Of a stretch of DNA of 11,616 nucleotides, positions 6,179 to 11,616 are shown piece after piece. Location of the stretch: the NCBI GenBank assembly GCA_900770405.1, contig CAAGKL010000296.1, positions 1 to 11,616 on the forward strand. Reading direction: 5' to 3'. The number at the start of each line of letters is the position of its first letter. Positions within the stretch are counted from its first letter, which is position 1. The notes below the pieces were generated by a model. The model was not told the DNA's origin and made no database searches. It was given only the letters and a program-made list of their open reading frames with translations. This DNA comes from Clostridia bacterium. Lineage in GTDB: Bacteria > Bacillota > Clostridia > UBA1381. A program made the translations under genes and the position numbers.

Positions 6179-7519
6179 TTGGAATTTCCGAAGGAATTTG
6201 CCGCGCGGATGCGGGATATGCTCGGCGCGGAATATGAGCAGTTCGAGCGGGCGTTTTCATCCGACGCGGAGTACGGCGCGGTGCGGATAAATACGTTAAA
6301 GCGCGGTGCGCGGGCGGCAGTTGAGGCGAAGCTTGGCGGCGCGGAGCGAGTGCCCTGGTGCGCGGACGCGTACTATTGCGACAAGAGCGTTTTGTCGGGC
6401 AAGCATCCATATCACGCGGCGGGGCTGATTTATTTTCAGGAGCCGTCGGCGTCGGCGGCAGTGCCGATGCTAGGCATTAAAAAGGGCGCGCGTGTGCTCG
6501 ATTTGTGTGCGGCACCGGGCGGAAAGGCTACTCAGGCAGCGGCGGCGCTGGCGGGGGAGGGGCTTTTGATTGCGAATGAAATCGTCCCGAAGCGCGCGAA
6601 AATCCTGAGCGAAAATATCGCGCGTCTCGGCATAAAAAACGCCGTTGTTATGAACGAAACGCCGGAGCGGCTGGCGGAGCGGTTCGCGGATTTTTTCGAT
6701 TACATAATACTCGATGCGCCCTGCTCGGGCGAGGGAATGTTCCGCAAGGAGCCGCGCGCGTTGCAGGAGTGGAGCGCGGCGCATACCGAGGCGTGCGCGC
6801 TGCGGCAGCGGCATATCGCCGACTGCGCGGTGAAAATGCTGGCGGCGGGCGGCAGGCTGATTTATTCGACCTGCACCTTTGCGCCGTGCGAAAATGAGGG
6901 CACGGCGGCATATATTCTTGACAGCAATCCCGAAATACGGCTTTTGCCGATTGATACGCCGGGACTGACGGACGGCTGCGGCGAGTGGGTCGGCTCGGCG
7001 CGCGATTTGTCGTATACAAAGCGGATTTTCCCGCATAGGGCGCACGGCGAGGGGCACTTTTTCGCGCTTTTCGAGAAAACGGACGGTGCGCGCGCCGAAA
7101 TGGCGTCCGAAAAGGGGATACGCTCGCCGGAATATGATGATTTTTGCAGGCAGAGCCTGAAAAATCCGCCGTGCGGCAAAATCCGCGCATTCGGCAACAG
7201 GCTGTACCTTTCGGAGGATAATATCTGCCTTGATAAGCTGAGGGTTCTGCGCGCGGGACTGGAGCTCGGCGAGATCAGAAAGGGGAGGTTTGTGCCGGCG
7301 TATGCGCTGTGCCTTGCGGCGGACGGCGGCGATTTTGCGCAGATTGCCGATTTTCCGGCGGAGGACGACCGCGTGTGCGCATACCTTCGCGGCGAGACGG
7401 TTGCGGGGGAGGTAAACGGCTGGTGCGCGGTGTGCGCGGACGGCTTTCCGCTCGGCTGGGGCAAGGCGAGCGGCGGCGTGATAAAAAATCACTACCCGAA
7501 GTATCTGCGCCAATTTTAA
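6179..7519 (+). CDS. rsmF: RsmF-like rRNA (cytosine-C5)-methyltransferase
   Basis: A SAM-dependent NOL1/NOP2/Sun-family methyltransferase forming 5-methylcytosine in rRNA. The 446 residues contain an N-terminal RNA-binding part with AVRINTLK (34-41), YFQEPSA (85-91), the SAM-binding DLCAAPGGKATQ (108-119), DAPCSGEGMFRK (179-190) with the motif IV cysteine, and YSTCTFAPCENE (229-240) with the catalytic cysteine of motif VI. The C-terminal ~170 residues correspond to the extra domains of RsmF/YebU and end in LGWGKASGGVIKNHYPKYLR, a typical family terminus. Start: TTG 6179 has CGGAG at 6166-6170 eight bases upstream; GTG 6170 overlaps the queG stop but has no usable site, so TTG is preferred. 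The exact target cytosine is not inferable: Firmicutes homologues modify different 16S positions from the E. coli enzyme. Last gene of the tightly packed run. Confidence 0.93.
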   Translation: MEFPKEFAARMRDMLGAEYEQFERAFSSDAEYGAVRINTLKRGARAAVEAKLGGAERVPWCADAYYCDKSVLSGKHPYHAAGLIYFQEPSASAAVPMLGIKKGARVLDLCAAPGGKATQAAAALAGEGLLIANEIVPKRAKILSENIARLGIKNAVVMNETPERLAERFADFFDYIILDAPCSGEGMFRKEPRALQEWSAAHTEACALRQRHIADCAVKMLAAGGRLIYSTCTFAPCENEGTAAYILDSNPEIRLLPIDTPGLTDGCGEWVGSARDLSYTKRIFPHRAHGEGHFFALFEKTDGARAEMASEKGIRSPEYDDFCRQSLKNPPCGKIRAFGNRLYLSEDNICLDKLRVLRAGLELGEIRKGRFVPAYALCLAADGGDFAQIADFPAEDDRVCAYLRGETVAGEVNGWCAVCADGFPLGWGKASGGVIKNHYPKYLRQF

Positions 7520-7524
7520 TAGGC

Positions 7525-7551
7525 TTTCTCCGGGCAGTATGGTCGGAGAAA
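7525..7551 (+). terminator. Hairpin after rsmF (possible weak terminator)
   Basis: TTTCTCCG (7525-7532) pairs perfectly with CGGAGAAA (7544-7551) around an 11-nt loop, six bases after the rsmF stop. The following bases (TAATTAAG) are AT-rich but not a T run, so termination may be weak or the hairpin may serve as a processing or stability element. I saw no convincing promoter between it and the next gene. Confidence 0.45.
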
Positions 7552-7570
7552 TAATTAAGTGAGGAAAGTT

Positions 7571-8215
7571 ATGGCTTTTGATTTCAAAAAGGAATACAAG
7601 GAATATTATATGCCTAAGAACACGCCTCGGATTGTGGAGGTTCCGCAGGCAAATTACATTGCGGTGCGGGGAAAGGGCGACCCCAACGAGGAAAACGGGG
7701 TATATCAGCAGGCAATCGGTGTACTGTATGCCGTGGCATATATCTTGAAAATGAGTTATAAAACGGACTATAAAATTGATGGCTTTTTTGAATATGTTGT
7801 CCCGCCGCTTGAAGGTTTTTGGTGGCAGGATAATGTTGACGGTGCGGACTATACCGATAAATCTGCATTTAACTGGATTTCCGTCATTCGTTTGCCTGAT
7901 TTTGTTACGCAAAAGGATTTTGAATGGGCGGTAAAAACTGCGGAAAAAAAGAAAAAGACGGATTGTTCATCGGCGGAATTTTTGAGGGTTGATGAAGGCT
8001 TGTGTGTTCAGGTGATGCACACGGGTCCCTTTGATAATGAGCCCGAAACGGTAGCGCTGATGGACGAATATATAGCACAGAACGGCTATGTAAATGACAT
8101 AAACGCAAGCCGCTTACACCACGAAATTTATTTGTCAGATGCAAGGCGGGTTGCTCCGGAAAAATGGAAAACCGTTATCCGGCATCCGATTAAAAGAAAA
8201 ACGTGCGCGGAGTGA
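7571..8215 (+). CDS. GyrI-like domain protein (COG4832 type)
   Basis: A 214-residue soluble protein of the GyrI-like small-molecule-binding group, standing alone without the AraC or MerR DNA-binding domain seen in some relatives. Recognisable stretches are FDFKKEYKEYYMPKNTP at the start, IVEVPQANYIAVRGKGDPN, GVYQQAIGVLYAVAYILKM, PPLEGFWWQD, LCVQVMHTGPFDNEPET and the end HHEIYLSDARRVAPEKWKT, all typical of COG4832 proteins. GyrI-like domains bind drugs or other small molecules, and some members have been reported to hydrolyse cyclopropane-containing genotoxins; activity here is not proven. ATG 7571 has GAGG at 7561-7564, six bases upstream; the GTG at 7559 lies before that site. GC content is clearly lower than in neighbours (one stretch near 7741-7800 is about 25% GC), hinting at later acquisition. 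It is convergent with mtnN. Confidence 0.83.
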   Translation: MAFDFKKEYKEYYMPKNTPRIVEVPQANYIAVRGKGDPNEENGVYQQAIGVLYAVAYILKMSYKTDYKIDGFFEYVVPPLEGFWWQDNVDGADYTDKSAFNWISVIRLPDFVTQKDFEWAVKTAEKKKKTDCSSAEFLRVDEGLCVQVMHTGPFDNEPETVALMDEYIAQNGYVNDINASRLHHEIYLSDARRVAPEKWKTVIRHPIKRKTCAE

Positions 8216-8233
8216 ATTCCCCGGGCACATTTT
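8203..8233 (+). terminator. Possible terminator of the GyrI-like gene
   Basis: GTGCGCGG (8203-8210) can pair with CCGGGCAC (8221-8228) with one internal G-G mismatch, around a 10-nt loop that contains the stop codon, followed by ATTTT at 8229-8233. It is a modest structure lying between two convergent genes. No better terminator is visible for mtnN in the 21-bp gap. Confidence 0.4.
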
Positions 8234-8236
8234 AGC

Positions 8237-8914
8237 TTACTTTAAAAATTCCAGCAAAATTTTCACCGAGCGGTCGGCGGCAAGCCGGCAAAATGCCGGA
8301 TAATCCTCGCACGAGCCCTCATCGGCGCTGTCCGACAGTGCGCGCAAAACCGCAAAGGGCGTCCCGTTCGCGCGGCACACCTGCCCGATTGCACCACCCT
8401 CCATCTCACACGCCGCCGCGCCGAATACATCGACGATGCGCCGCTTTTTCTCCGCGTCGGCGACAAAGCAATCGCCCGAGGCGACCGTCGCCGCGGCGTA
8501 ATTTATCCCGAGTCGCGCGGCAATTTCGCAAAGCCTTGCCGCAGCGTCGGCGTCGGCGGGGATTTTCACCAAATCGAGCCCCGGCAGAAGTCCGGGCTCA
8601 TCGCCGAGCGCGGTTGTGTCGAAGTCGTGCTGGCACACGTTGTCGGCGATAACGATGTCGCCGATTGCGAGCGAGCCGCAAAGCGAGCCCGCGACGCCGG
8701 TATTTATCACCAGCTCCGGCGAAAACCGCGAAATCATCAGCTGGCAGCACATCGCGGCGTTGACCTTGCCGATGCCGCATTTTGCAACGGCAACGTCGCT
8801 CGAGCCGATTTTGCCGGTGTAGAAAATATGCCCGCCGATTTTTTCCTCACGAAGCGGCGCCGCCGCACGCAGCCCCTCTATTTCAATATCCATAGCGCCG
8901 AGTATGCCTATCAT
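8237..8914 (-). CDS. mtnN: 5'-methylthioadenosine/S-adenosylhomocysteine nucleosidase
   Basis: MtnN (Pfs) cleaves adenine from S-adenosylhomocysteine and 5'-methylthioadenosine, removing inhibitors of methyltransferases and feeding S-ribosylhomocysteine to LuxS. The 225-residue protein has the family marks: GILGAMDIEIEGL at the start with E11 aligned to catalytic Glu12 of the E. coli enzyme, GIGKVNAA (47-54), NTGVAGSL (71-78), HDFDTTALG (96-104), ASGDCFVAD (145-153), CEMEGGAIGQVC (169-180) with E172, and RALSDSAD (191-198) with D195 as the catalytic Asp. The start ATG (complement of 8912-8914) has GGAGG (complement of 8920-8924) just upstream. Thirteen bases separate it from luxS upstream, so the two are one operon. 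Confidence 0.96.
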   Translation of the reverse strand: MIGILGAMDIEIEGLRAAAPLREEKIGGHIFYTGKIGSSDVAVAKCGIGKVNAAMCCQLMISRFSPELVINTGVAGSLCGSLAIGDIVIADNVCQHDFDTTALGDEPGLLPGLDLVKIPADADAAARLCEIAARLGINYAAATVASGDCFVADAEKKRRIVDVFGAAACEMEGGAIGQVCRANGTPFAVLRALSDSADEGSCEDYPAFCRLAADRSVKILLEFLK

Positions 8915-8927
8915 ATGTACCTCCGGA

Positions 8928-9380
8928 TTAATAATACTTAAAGTCGACCGGCGCGCTCGAGAGCACGTCGAGATATTTCTGCGCCTCGGTCTTGGCGCTG
9001 TCGAGGTCGAGCGTCAGATAATTGCCGCATTCCACCTCCGACGCGCCGAAAACGGGGTCGGTATGTGCAATAATTTTGGACAGTGCGAGCTTAATCTCGG
9101 TCAGAACGCGGCTGTTGTCGGCATTTCTGATAAGCAGATAAAACCCCGTCTGGCAGCCCATCGGACCGAAATAAATCACGTCGAGGTCGGTATTTCTGAT
9201 ATAGGTTGAAAACATATGCTCAAAGGTGTGCATGGTGATATTGTCCATATAATCGCCCGAGTTGGGGCGTTTTGTGCGCATATCAAATGTCGTAATATCG
9301 CCGTCAATGCGCGATATGTAAAGCCCTTCACCGAAGCGCCGATGATCCACCATAAAGCTTGAATTTTGTTTAATATCCAT
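8928..9380 (-). CDS. luxS: S-ribosylhomocysteine lyase LuxS
   Basis: LuxS splits S-ribosylhomocysteine into homocysteine and 4,5-dihydroxypentane-2,3-dione, the precursor of autoinducer-2. The 150-residue product carries all key residues: metal ligands H51 and H55 in HTFEH with catalytic Glu54, C118 in ECGNY as third ligand, catalytic C76 in GPMGCQTGFY, and R35 in FDMR for substrate binding. The N-terminus (FMVDHRRFGEGLYI) matches the family. Start: ATG (complement of 9378-9380) is taken, with AAAGG (complement of 9392-9396) eleven bases upstream; a GTG three codons earlier (9389) is too close to that site. First gene of the luxS-mtnN operon. Whether the cell uses AI-2 as a signal or only recycles methyl-cycle products is not visible here: no Lsr or LuxP-type receptor is in the window. 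Confidence 0.96.
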   Translation of the reverse strand: MDIKQNSSFMVDHRRFGEGLYISRIDGDITTFDMRTKRPNSGDYMDNITMHTFEHMFSTYIRNTDLDVIYFGPMGCQTGFYLLIRNADNSRVLTEIKLALSKIIAHTDPVFGASEVECGNYLTLDLDSAKTEAQKYLDVLSSAPVDFKYY

Positions 9381-9425
9381 ATATTTCACTGCCTTTCCGG
9401 CGAAAGAATAATTCGCTCCAATGAT

Positions 9426-9454
9426 ATTATAGCATAAAAATTATATAAATTCAA
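9426..9454 (-). promoter_or_regulatory. luxS-mtnN promoter
   Basis: On the minus strand TTGAAT (complement of 9449-9454) and a perfect TATAAT (complement of 9426-9431) are separated by 17 bp. The transcript should begin near 9419, about 39 nt before the luxS ATG. It lies back to back with the promoter of the PAP2 gene, 20 bp from its -35 box. Confidence 0.75.
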
Positions 9455-9474
9455 TATAAAATTAAAACATTTCA

Positions 9475-9503
9475 TTGACTAATCCGACAAAAAAGTGTAT
9501 AAT
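9475..9503 (+). promoter_or_regulatory. Promoter of the PAP2-dehydratase pair
   Basis: TTGACT at 9475-9480, a 17-bp spacer and a perfect TATAAT at 9498-9503: the strongest sigma-A-type promoter in the window. Transcription should start near 9510. That excludes the in-frame GTG at 9495 as start of the PAP2 gene. An AT-rich tract (9433-9470) precedes it. Confidence 0.85.
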
Positions 9504-9542
9504 GATTTTGATTGTGAAAAATTTCAGCAGGGAATGAATTTG

Positions 9543-10223
9543 GTGATAAAGCTAATTAAAAGGCTGAAAGAGCCTGAATACAGGTACGCTTGGCTGCTTT
9601 TGTACTGGCCGCTGTTCGGGATACTGTTCCAACTGCTCGAGCGGTTGCCGTTTAAAGAGTACCACAGCGTTTCGGCGGCACTTGACGCGGCAATTCCGTT
9701 TTGCCAGTGGTTTGCCGTGCCGTATTTTTTCTGGTTTATATATATAATAGGAAGTCTTTCCTATTTTCTGTTCAAGGACAGGGACACCTTTGTGCGGTAT
9801 ATGTTGTATGTAATGATCACCTATACCTTCACGCTCGGCGTGTACGTCGTCTATCCTACGAGCCAGCCGCTGCGTCCGGTGCTTGACGGCAGCGAGCCGC
9901 TCTATGCGGTCATACACTGGCTTTACAGCTTTGACACGAACACGAACGTCTGTCCGTCGCTGCACGTCATCGGCTCATTTGCGGTGATGTTTGCGGCTTT
10001 TCGGTGCAGGGGCTTTTCGCGCGGCGTGAAAATTTTTTATGCCGCGGCTAACGCGGCGATATGCGCGTCGACGGTGTTTTTAAAGCAGCACTCGGTGATA
10101 GACGTGTTCTGGGGCGTGGTTGTGTCGCTTGCGGCATACCCTGCGGCGTTTGCGAAAAATGCGTTCTGTACGCGTTTTCTGCACGGTTTTCTCGGGCGAA
10201 AGGAGCCGGGCGCGGCTCTTTAG
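9543..10223 (+). CDS. PAP2-family membrane phosphatase/transferase
   Basis: A 226-residue integral membrane protein with about five or six helices and the three phosphatase motifs of the PAP2 superfamily in variant form: SQPLRP (108-112) ending in the motif 1 Arg-Pro, CPSLHV (137-142) for motif 2, and STVFLKQHSVIDVFWG (176-191) for motif 3 with H183 and D187. PSLH in place of PSGH and the STxFLKQHxxxD form are typical of the inositol-phosphorylceramide-synthase-like branch, so the protein may remove or transfer a lipid-linked phosphate group at the outer membrane face. The true substrate is unknown. Start: AGGGA at 9529-9533 is nine bases before GTG 9543 and six before TTG 9540; ATG 9534 directly abuts the site, so GTG 9543 is preferred with modest certainty. 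It lies 24 bases before the dehydratase gene, presumably as an operon. Confidence 0.85.
   Translation: MIKLIKRLKEPEYRYAWLLLYWPLFGILFQLLERLPFKEYHSVSAALDAAIPFCQWFAVPYFFWFIYIIGSLSYFLFKDRDTFVRYMLYVMITYTFTLGVYVVYPTSQPLRPVLDGSEPLYAVIHWLYSFDTNTNVCPSLHVIGSFAVMFAAFRCRGFSRGVKIFYAAANAAICASTVFLKQHSVIDVFWGVVVSLAAYPAAFAKNAFCTRFLHGFLGRKEPGAAL
10201..10223 (+). other. Hairpin at the 3' end of the PAP2 gene
   Basis: GAGCC (10203-10207) pairs with GGCTC (10214-10218) around a 6-nt loop; the stem can extend by one G-T and one A-T pair. It is followed by TTTAGATATATTT. It resembles a weak intrinsic terminator or attenuator placed over the stop codon, and could lower readthrough into the dehydratase gene. Confidence 0.35.
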
Positions 10224-10247
10224 ATATATTTGCGGGAGAGGGAACAT

Positions 10248-11616
10248 ATGAACTTTAATTTTCTTTGGAGCAGAAGAAAGCTGGTGCTTTTCTGCATTGA
10301 TTTCTGCATAATGGCGGTCGCCGGGCTGCTGGCATTTTTCGTGGCGGATATTCTGTTTGGGATATACCTTCCGATGTCGGAATATTACGGCAGCGTCGTT
10401 GTGCTCGTTCTTTGCCAACTTGCAGGAATGGTCTGCACGCGGGTGTATGATAATATATGGCGCTATGCGGTCGTGACCGACTTTTTCAGTTGCGTTGTCG
10501 GAATTGCGGGCGGCGCGGTGCTCTATTATGCGCTGTGCAATGTTTTCAGCGTTCAAAATTCCGAGGTAATTGCGATTCTGACCGTGCTGATTTCGGCGCT
10601 GGGCATAATTTTTGCGAGAGTCTGCTACAGTATGCTCTATCGCTTTATGCGCGCAAGGCAGACGGCGAGCGGCAAAAAGCGCGCGCTTATCGTCGGTGCG
10701 GGCGAGGCAGGAAAACGGATTATTCTCGAGATGAAGGCGGGCGATTCGCCGTATACGGCGGTCGGCGCGGCGGACGATGACGCAGGCAAGGTCGGCAGAA
10801 ATATCTGCGGCGTTAAGGTTATGGGCGAAATCTGCGATATTCCGCGCATTGCGGAGGAAACGGGCGCGGAGCTGATAATTCTTGCGATGCCGTCGGTGGA
10901 TATGCAGACAAAAAAGCGTATTCTCGGCATCTGCTCGGAGACGATGTGCGAGGTGAAAAAGCTGCCGTACATACACGAGCTCGTCGAGGGCACACTTCTT
11001 GGACAGACGCGGAAAATAAATATCGAAGATTTACTTGGGCGCGATGTGGTGCGCTTTGACAGCGACAGAAGCAAAAACCTGATTGCGGGCAAAACCTGTA
11101 TGGTCACCGGTGGGGGCGGGTCGATAGGCTCGGAACTCTGCCGCCAGATTGCGGCGCTCTCTCCGGCAAAGCTCGTCATTGTGGATATTTACGAGAACAA
11201 CGCCTATGATATTCAGCAGGAGCTTTTGATAAAGTACGGCAAGGGGCTTCCGCTCGAGGTGCATATCGCCTCGGTGCGCGATCTGGACAAGATGGACAGG
11301 ATTTTTGCCGATGTCAGACCCGAGCTCGTGTTCCACGCAGCGGCGCATAAGCACGTGCCGCTTATGGAAAATGACCCCGAGGAGGCTATCAAAAATAACG
11401 TCCAGGGCACGTATCACTGCGCGATGCTTGCCGATAAATACGGGGCGGACAAGTTTGTGCTCGTGTCGACCGACAAGGCGGTCAATCCAACGAATGTTAT
11501 GGGCGCGTCAAAGCGCTGCTGCGAGATGATTGTGCAGTATTTTGCGCAAAAGCACCCCGGGACGGAGTTTGTCGCGGTGCGGTTTGGTAATGTGCTCGGC
11601 TCGAACGGCTCGGGAA
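10248..11616 (+). CDS. FlaA1/PglF/CapD-like nucleotide-sugar dehydratase (3' truncated)
   Basis: A membrane-bound UDP-GlcNAc-type 4,6-dehydratase or 5-epimerase starting surface-glycan sugar synthesis; 456 codons are in the window and the frame is open at the end, against about 600-650 in the family. Domain order: four predicted N-terminal helices (about 12-130), a first Rossmann-like domain with ALIVGAGEAGKR (146-157), a linker with KINIEDLLGRD (256-266), then the catalytic SDR domain with TGGGGSIGSE (287-296), VFHAAAHKHVPLME (361-374), STDKAVNPTNVMGASKR (407-423) and RFGNVLGSNGS (445-455). The usual SDR YxxxK is MxxxK here (M418, K422), which is normal for the large FlaA1/WbpM class and not a defect. 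ATG 10248 has GAGAGGGA just upstream (10236-10243). Product stereochemistry cannot be decided from the sequence. With the PAP2 gene it suggests a capsule, glycolipid or glycosylation locus continuing to the right. Confidence 0.93.
   Translation, partial: MNFNFLWSRRKLVLFCIDFCIMAVAGLLAFFVADILFGIYLPMSEYYGSVVVLVLCQLAGMVCTRVYDNIWRYAVVTDFFSCVVGIAGGAVLYYALCNVFSVQNSEVIAILTVLISALGIIFARVCYSMLYRFMRARQTASGKKRALIVGAGEAGKRIILEMKAGDSPYTAVGAADDDAGKVGRNICGVKVMGEICDIPRIAEETGAELIILAMPSVDMQTKKRILGICSETMCEVKKLPYIHELVEGTLLGQTRKINIEDLLGRDVVRFDSDRSKNLIAGKTCMVTGGGGSIGSELCRQIAALSPAKLVIVDIYENNAYDIQQELLIKYGKGLPLEVHIASVRDLDKMDRIFADVRPELVFHAAAHKHVPLMENDPEEAIKNNVQGTYHCAMLADKYGADKFVLVSTDKAVNPTNVMGASKRCCEMIVQYFAQKHPGTEFVAVRFGNVLGSNGSG

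Noticed and set aside
6470..7912. 480-codon minus-strand open frame across rsmF and the GyrI-like gene
   Set aside because: Antisense shadow; both plus-strand genes carry clear family motifs and the antisense product resembles nothing.
9495..9533. GTG at 9495 as start of the PAP2 gene
   Set aside because: It falls inside the promoter, with the -10 box at 9498-9503, so it cannot be in the transcript.
11268..11345. Loss of the SDR catalytic tyrosine in the dehydratase as a sign of inactivation
   Set aside because: The MxxxK in place of YxxxK (M418, K422) is the normal form in the large membrane FlaA1/WbpM-type dehydratases.

Overview
The window looks like the end of a metagenome or draft-genome contig from a GC-rich Gram-positive member of the Clostridia, possibly Oscillospiraceae/Ruminococcaceae-like. 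This lineage guess rests on strong GGAGG-type ribosome binding sites, a short SecG, a short glutamate 5-kinase without PUA domain, a short QueG and the general flavour of the proteins; it was not tested by any search. The first 14 bases match the 3' end of the Illumina read-1 adapter, so true genomic sequence begins at about base 15.

Layout. 15-269: 3' end of proB, closed by a clear terminator. 415-1554: an MFS permease with its own sigma-A promoter. 1623-2074: a promoter with an overlapping palindrome reads into a broken gene in which the first ~22 residues of a TetR-type regulator are fused in frame to the last ~105 residues of a MATE efflux pump, the apparent scar of a deletion in a tetR-MATE pair. 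A hairpin at 2057-2086 can terminate this remnant and the convergent secG (2110-2352, minus). secG and hflX are transcribed divergently from an AT-rich region (2394-2489).

2523-7519 is a tightly packed plus-strand run, probably one operon: hflX (ribosome-associated GTPase), a YigZ/IMPACT-family protein, an unrecognised lipoprotein, thioredoxin, QueG (tRNA queuosine) and an RsmF-type rRNA m5C methyltransferase. Four of the six encode proteins that act on ribosome, tRNA or rRNA or are suspected to. Overlapping stop/start regions and non-ATG starts suggest translational coupling. A GyrI-like/COG4832 protein of visibly lower GC follows (7571-8215).

On the minus strand, luxS-mtnN (9380-8237) form a two-gene operon that converts S-adenosylhomocysteine to homocysteine plus the AI-2 precursor. 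luxS shares a divergent promoter region with a plus-strand pair: a PAP2-family membrane phosphatase with a PSLH rather than PSGH motif (9543-10223), and a FlaA1/PglF/CapD-like membrane nucleotide-sugar dehydratase cut off by the window end (10248-11616), pointing to surface glycan or glycolipid synthesis.

I did not find a CRISPR array, rRNA, tRNA, intact mobile element or clearly new multi-gene system. The most notable items are the adapter remnant, the TetR-MATE fusion with its orphan operator-like palindrome, and the unknown lipoprotein inside the translation/redox operon.
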